Source: Methanobacteriota archaeon (GTDB lineage Archaea > Thermoplasmatota > Poseidoniia > Poseidoniales > Thalassarchaeaceae). Taken from it: 7,136 nucleotides of DNA. How positions within the stretch are numbered: the stretch's first letter is position 1; every line of letters starts with the position of its first letter. The translations under genes were made by a program, and so were the position numbers. The notes below the pieces were generated by a model. The model saw nothing but the letters and a program-made list of their open reading frames with translations, made no database searches and was not told the origin of the DNA. The stretch spans positions 1 to 7,136 of the forward strand of contig NYST01000068.1 in assembly GCA_002683155.1 (NCBI GenBank). Reading direction: 5' to 3'. This document shows, in pieces, positions 5,616-7,136 of the stretch.

Positions 5616-7094
5616 ATGACGGGCGCTCCAAATATCGAACCGGAACTATCCAGTGGAGCAATGAAACTCAGAAGAAAGAAACTTGACCGTATCCCTTGGG
5701 ACCACACCGGCAAACATCCGGGAAATCCACTGTTCTGGAAGGCCATAGTCCTGATGATGGGAATCGGCCTGCGGTATATTTTCAGAAGCAGACACTATGA
5801 CAAGATTCCCGATTTCGAGGGTGGCAGGGTATTGTCAGCTATTCACCTAAATGGCCTAGTAGATCCCACTACAATGGTACATTCCCAGGACCGCAGAGTA
5901 ATCTCGATGGGCAGACATGACCTGATGACAATGCCCCTAATTGGCTGGTTCTCAAGGAGAATGGGTTCTCAACCGGTAATCAGGAAGTCAGAGATAGAGA
6001 AAGGCGTCTCCGACGAAGAGTACGCGCGAAAGATCAATGATAGGACCCTGCTCACAATGACGCATTGCATCGCATCAGGACACAACGCGCTGGTTATGCC
6101 AGAGGGCAAGTCCCATCAGGACTCGAGGCTTCACAGATTCAAGACAGGACCTATGAGGTTCGCGTTAAACGCAGCCTCAATCGCACAACACAGAGGGCTG
6201 CCACTCCCCGCACTACAGCCCATCGGCCTCCACTTCCGTTGTCACCATTGGTTCAGGACAGATGCCTTTGTGGAGTTTCAGAATCCCATACCAGTAGATG
6301 CTCCAGAGGATCTAGGGGCAGCAGAGAGATTGTTATCCGGCGCGTGGGAGGAGCCACCATCCGAACAAGTATTCTCTCTACGAGACAGATTGTTCTCCTC
6401 TCTTTCAGAGGTTACTCCAGATGCCCCAGACTGGGAAACCTACCGTGCTTGGCATCTGATTGGGCACATCCGTTCAAATTCGGTCAACAAACCACTCCAG
6501 ACTTTCAAGGATGAAGTACTCGCTGCCAGAAACGTACGAGACTTGCTTGCTGGACGTGGAAATACCGAGGATTTACTAGCCCCGTCTATCGAGGCTGCCA
6601 AGATTCTACATGATCATGATCTCGACGGCCGCTCGATAAATGGCCTAAAACTGAGGACAGATCGCAGGTGGACCAGGGCTCTAGCAGGAGTTTTCCTGAT
6701 GGCTCTCGCTGCTCCGGTCACCCTCCCATCTACTGGAGCCCAGGCACTCTTGGCGTGGTACATGGGAGACAGGACAGACGAGGGTATAGACGCTAGAACC
6801 ACCTACCATTTCCTAGCTGGGATGTTCTCGCCAATCTTATTCTGGATTCCCATCGCAATTTTGGCATCTGTGATACTCATTCCGCCATCCTTGGCCACTT
6901 CTCCAGCAAACCTCGCACTATCTGCCGCAATAGTCTTCCTAATCCACGCAGCTAACGTAACCTTCCTTCTTGGATATGATTGTTGGACCGATTTCTCAGA
7001 CTCCACCAAGAGCGCTCACCTTGCGGCCACTAAACAAGGAAAGAGGCTCATCGAACTGATTGATGATGTGAGCGCCAACCTCAACTTGCTCTAA
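5616..7094 (+). CDS. PlsC/GPAT-type glycerolipid acyltransferase domain with C-terminal membrane region
   Basis: The N-terminal half fits the acyltransferase family that esterifies glycerol-3-phosphate or lysophosphatidate. Numbered from the ATG at 5616 (492 residues), motif I is HLNGLVD (H77, D83, the HX5D variant), motif II GSQPVIR (117-123), motif III MPEGKSH (161-167) followed by HRFKTG (173-178), and motif IV LPALQPIGLH (197-206). The downstream region (about 225-340) is helical. About three membrane segments follow (354-372, 402-424, 432-454), with a short cytoplasmic-looking tail. The domain is usual in bacteria and eukaryotes, so its occurrence beside archaeal information-processing genes is notable. 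The exact acceptor and acyl donor are unknown. GTG at 5607 would add three residues, and ATG at 5661 would remove 15; no Shine-Dalgarno sequence decides. It lies 51 bases after the HIT gene and could share its transcript. The stop TAA is at 7092-7094. Confidence 0.85.
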   Translation: MTGAPNIEPELSSGAMKLRRKKLDRIPWDHTGKHPGNPLFWKAIVLMMGIGLRYIFRSRHYDKIPDFEGGRVLSAIHLNGLVDPTTMVHSQDRRVISMGRHDLMTMPLIGWFSRRMGSQPVIRKSEIEKGVSDEEYARKINDRTLLTMTHCIASGHNALVMPEGKSHQDSRLHRFKTGPMRFALNAASIAQHRGLPLPALQPIGLHFRCHHWFRTDAFVEFQNPIPVDAPEDLGAAERLLSGAWEEPPSEQVFSLRDRLFSSLSEVTPDAPDWETYRAWHLIGHIRSNSVNKPLQTFKDEVLAARNVRDLLAGRGNTEDLLAPSIEAAKILHDHDLDGRSINGLKLRTDRRWTRALAGVFLMALAAPVTLPSTGAQALLAWYMGDRTDEGIDARTTYHFLAGMFSPILFWIPIAILASVILIPPSLATSPANLALSAAIVFLIHAANVTFLLGYDCWTDFSDSTKSAHLAATKQGKRLIELIDDVSANLNLL

Positions 7095-7136
7095 ATAGGA
7101 CCGCTCCTTGCAGTAATCGTGAATCATAGCGAGGCA

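Noticed and set aside
7095..7136. Tail after the acyltransferase
   Set aside because: Forty-two bases with no start of a recognisable gene, hairpin or T-run.

Overview
The window looks like a piece of an archaeal chromosome, most likely an uncultivated marine euryarchaeon of the Poseidoniales (Marine Group II) type. The archaeal assignment rests on what can be read directly: a stand-alone GMP synthase glutaminase subunit, an RNA polymerase subunit P (Rpb12-like) zinc ribbon, a replication factor C small-subunit-like clamp-loader ATPase, and an Arg tRNA. The narrower Poseidoniales placement is inference, based on base composition near 50% GC, heavy use of AGG/AGA arginine codons, and a PlsC-type acyltransferase sitting among archaeal information-processing genes. 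No phage, insertion sequence or CRISPR is visible.

Layout, left to right. Positions 2-502 hold the 3' part of guaA (amidotransferase subunit), cut by the window edge. Positions 546-809 hold an extended RpoP with two zinc ribbons. Positions 849-1985 hold a divergent RFC small-subunit-like ATPase. These three are co-directional with gaps of 43 and 39 bases and could be one transcription unit. A tRNA-Arg(CCT) gene lies on the minus strand at 1986-2063, its encoded CCA touching the stop codon of the RFC-like gene with no gap. Positions 2092-3633 hold an unrecognised protein with about four membrane segments and a large soluble C-terminal part. Positions 3698-5137 hold a flavoprotein of the succinate dehydrogenase / L-aspartate oxidase superfamily that has lost several catalytic residues. 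It is followed after 4 bases by a HIT-family nucleotide hydrolase/transferase (5142-5564), then by a PlsC-type acyltransferase with a C-terminal membrane domain (5616-7094). The last 42 bases hold nothing recognisable.

How the genes work together: the first three belong to purine synthesis, transcription and replication, and are typical housekeeping neighbours. The flavoprotein and HIT genes are probably translationally coupled: a GGTGA Shine-Dalgarno-like sequence overlaps the flavoprotein stop codon 4 bases before the HIT ATG. No single pathway clearly links the flavoprotein, HIT protein and acyltransferase.

Most worth a second look: (1) a 12-bp interrupted hairpin that buries the start codon of the flavoprotein gene, with a second smaller hairpin placed the same way on the HIT start codon; (2) a flavoprotein with the family fold but substituted at conserved catalytic positions and ending before the usual ESRG-type C-terminus; (3) an RFC-like ATPase with an altered Walker B, altered sensor 2 and an acidic insertion; (4) an RpoP with an extra zinc ribbon and a possible internal start; (5) a bacterial-type lipid acyltransferase in an archaeal context. 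I see no evidence for a multi-gene system of a wholly new kind.
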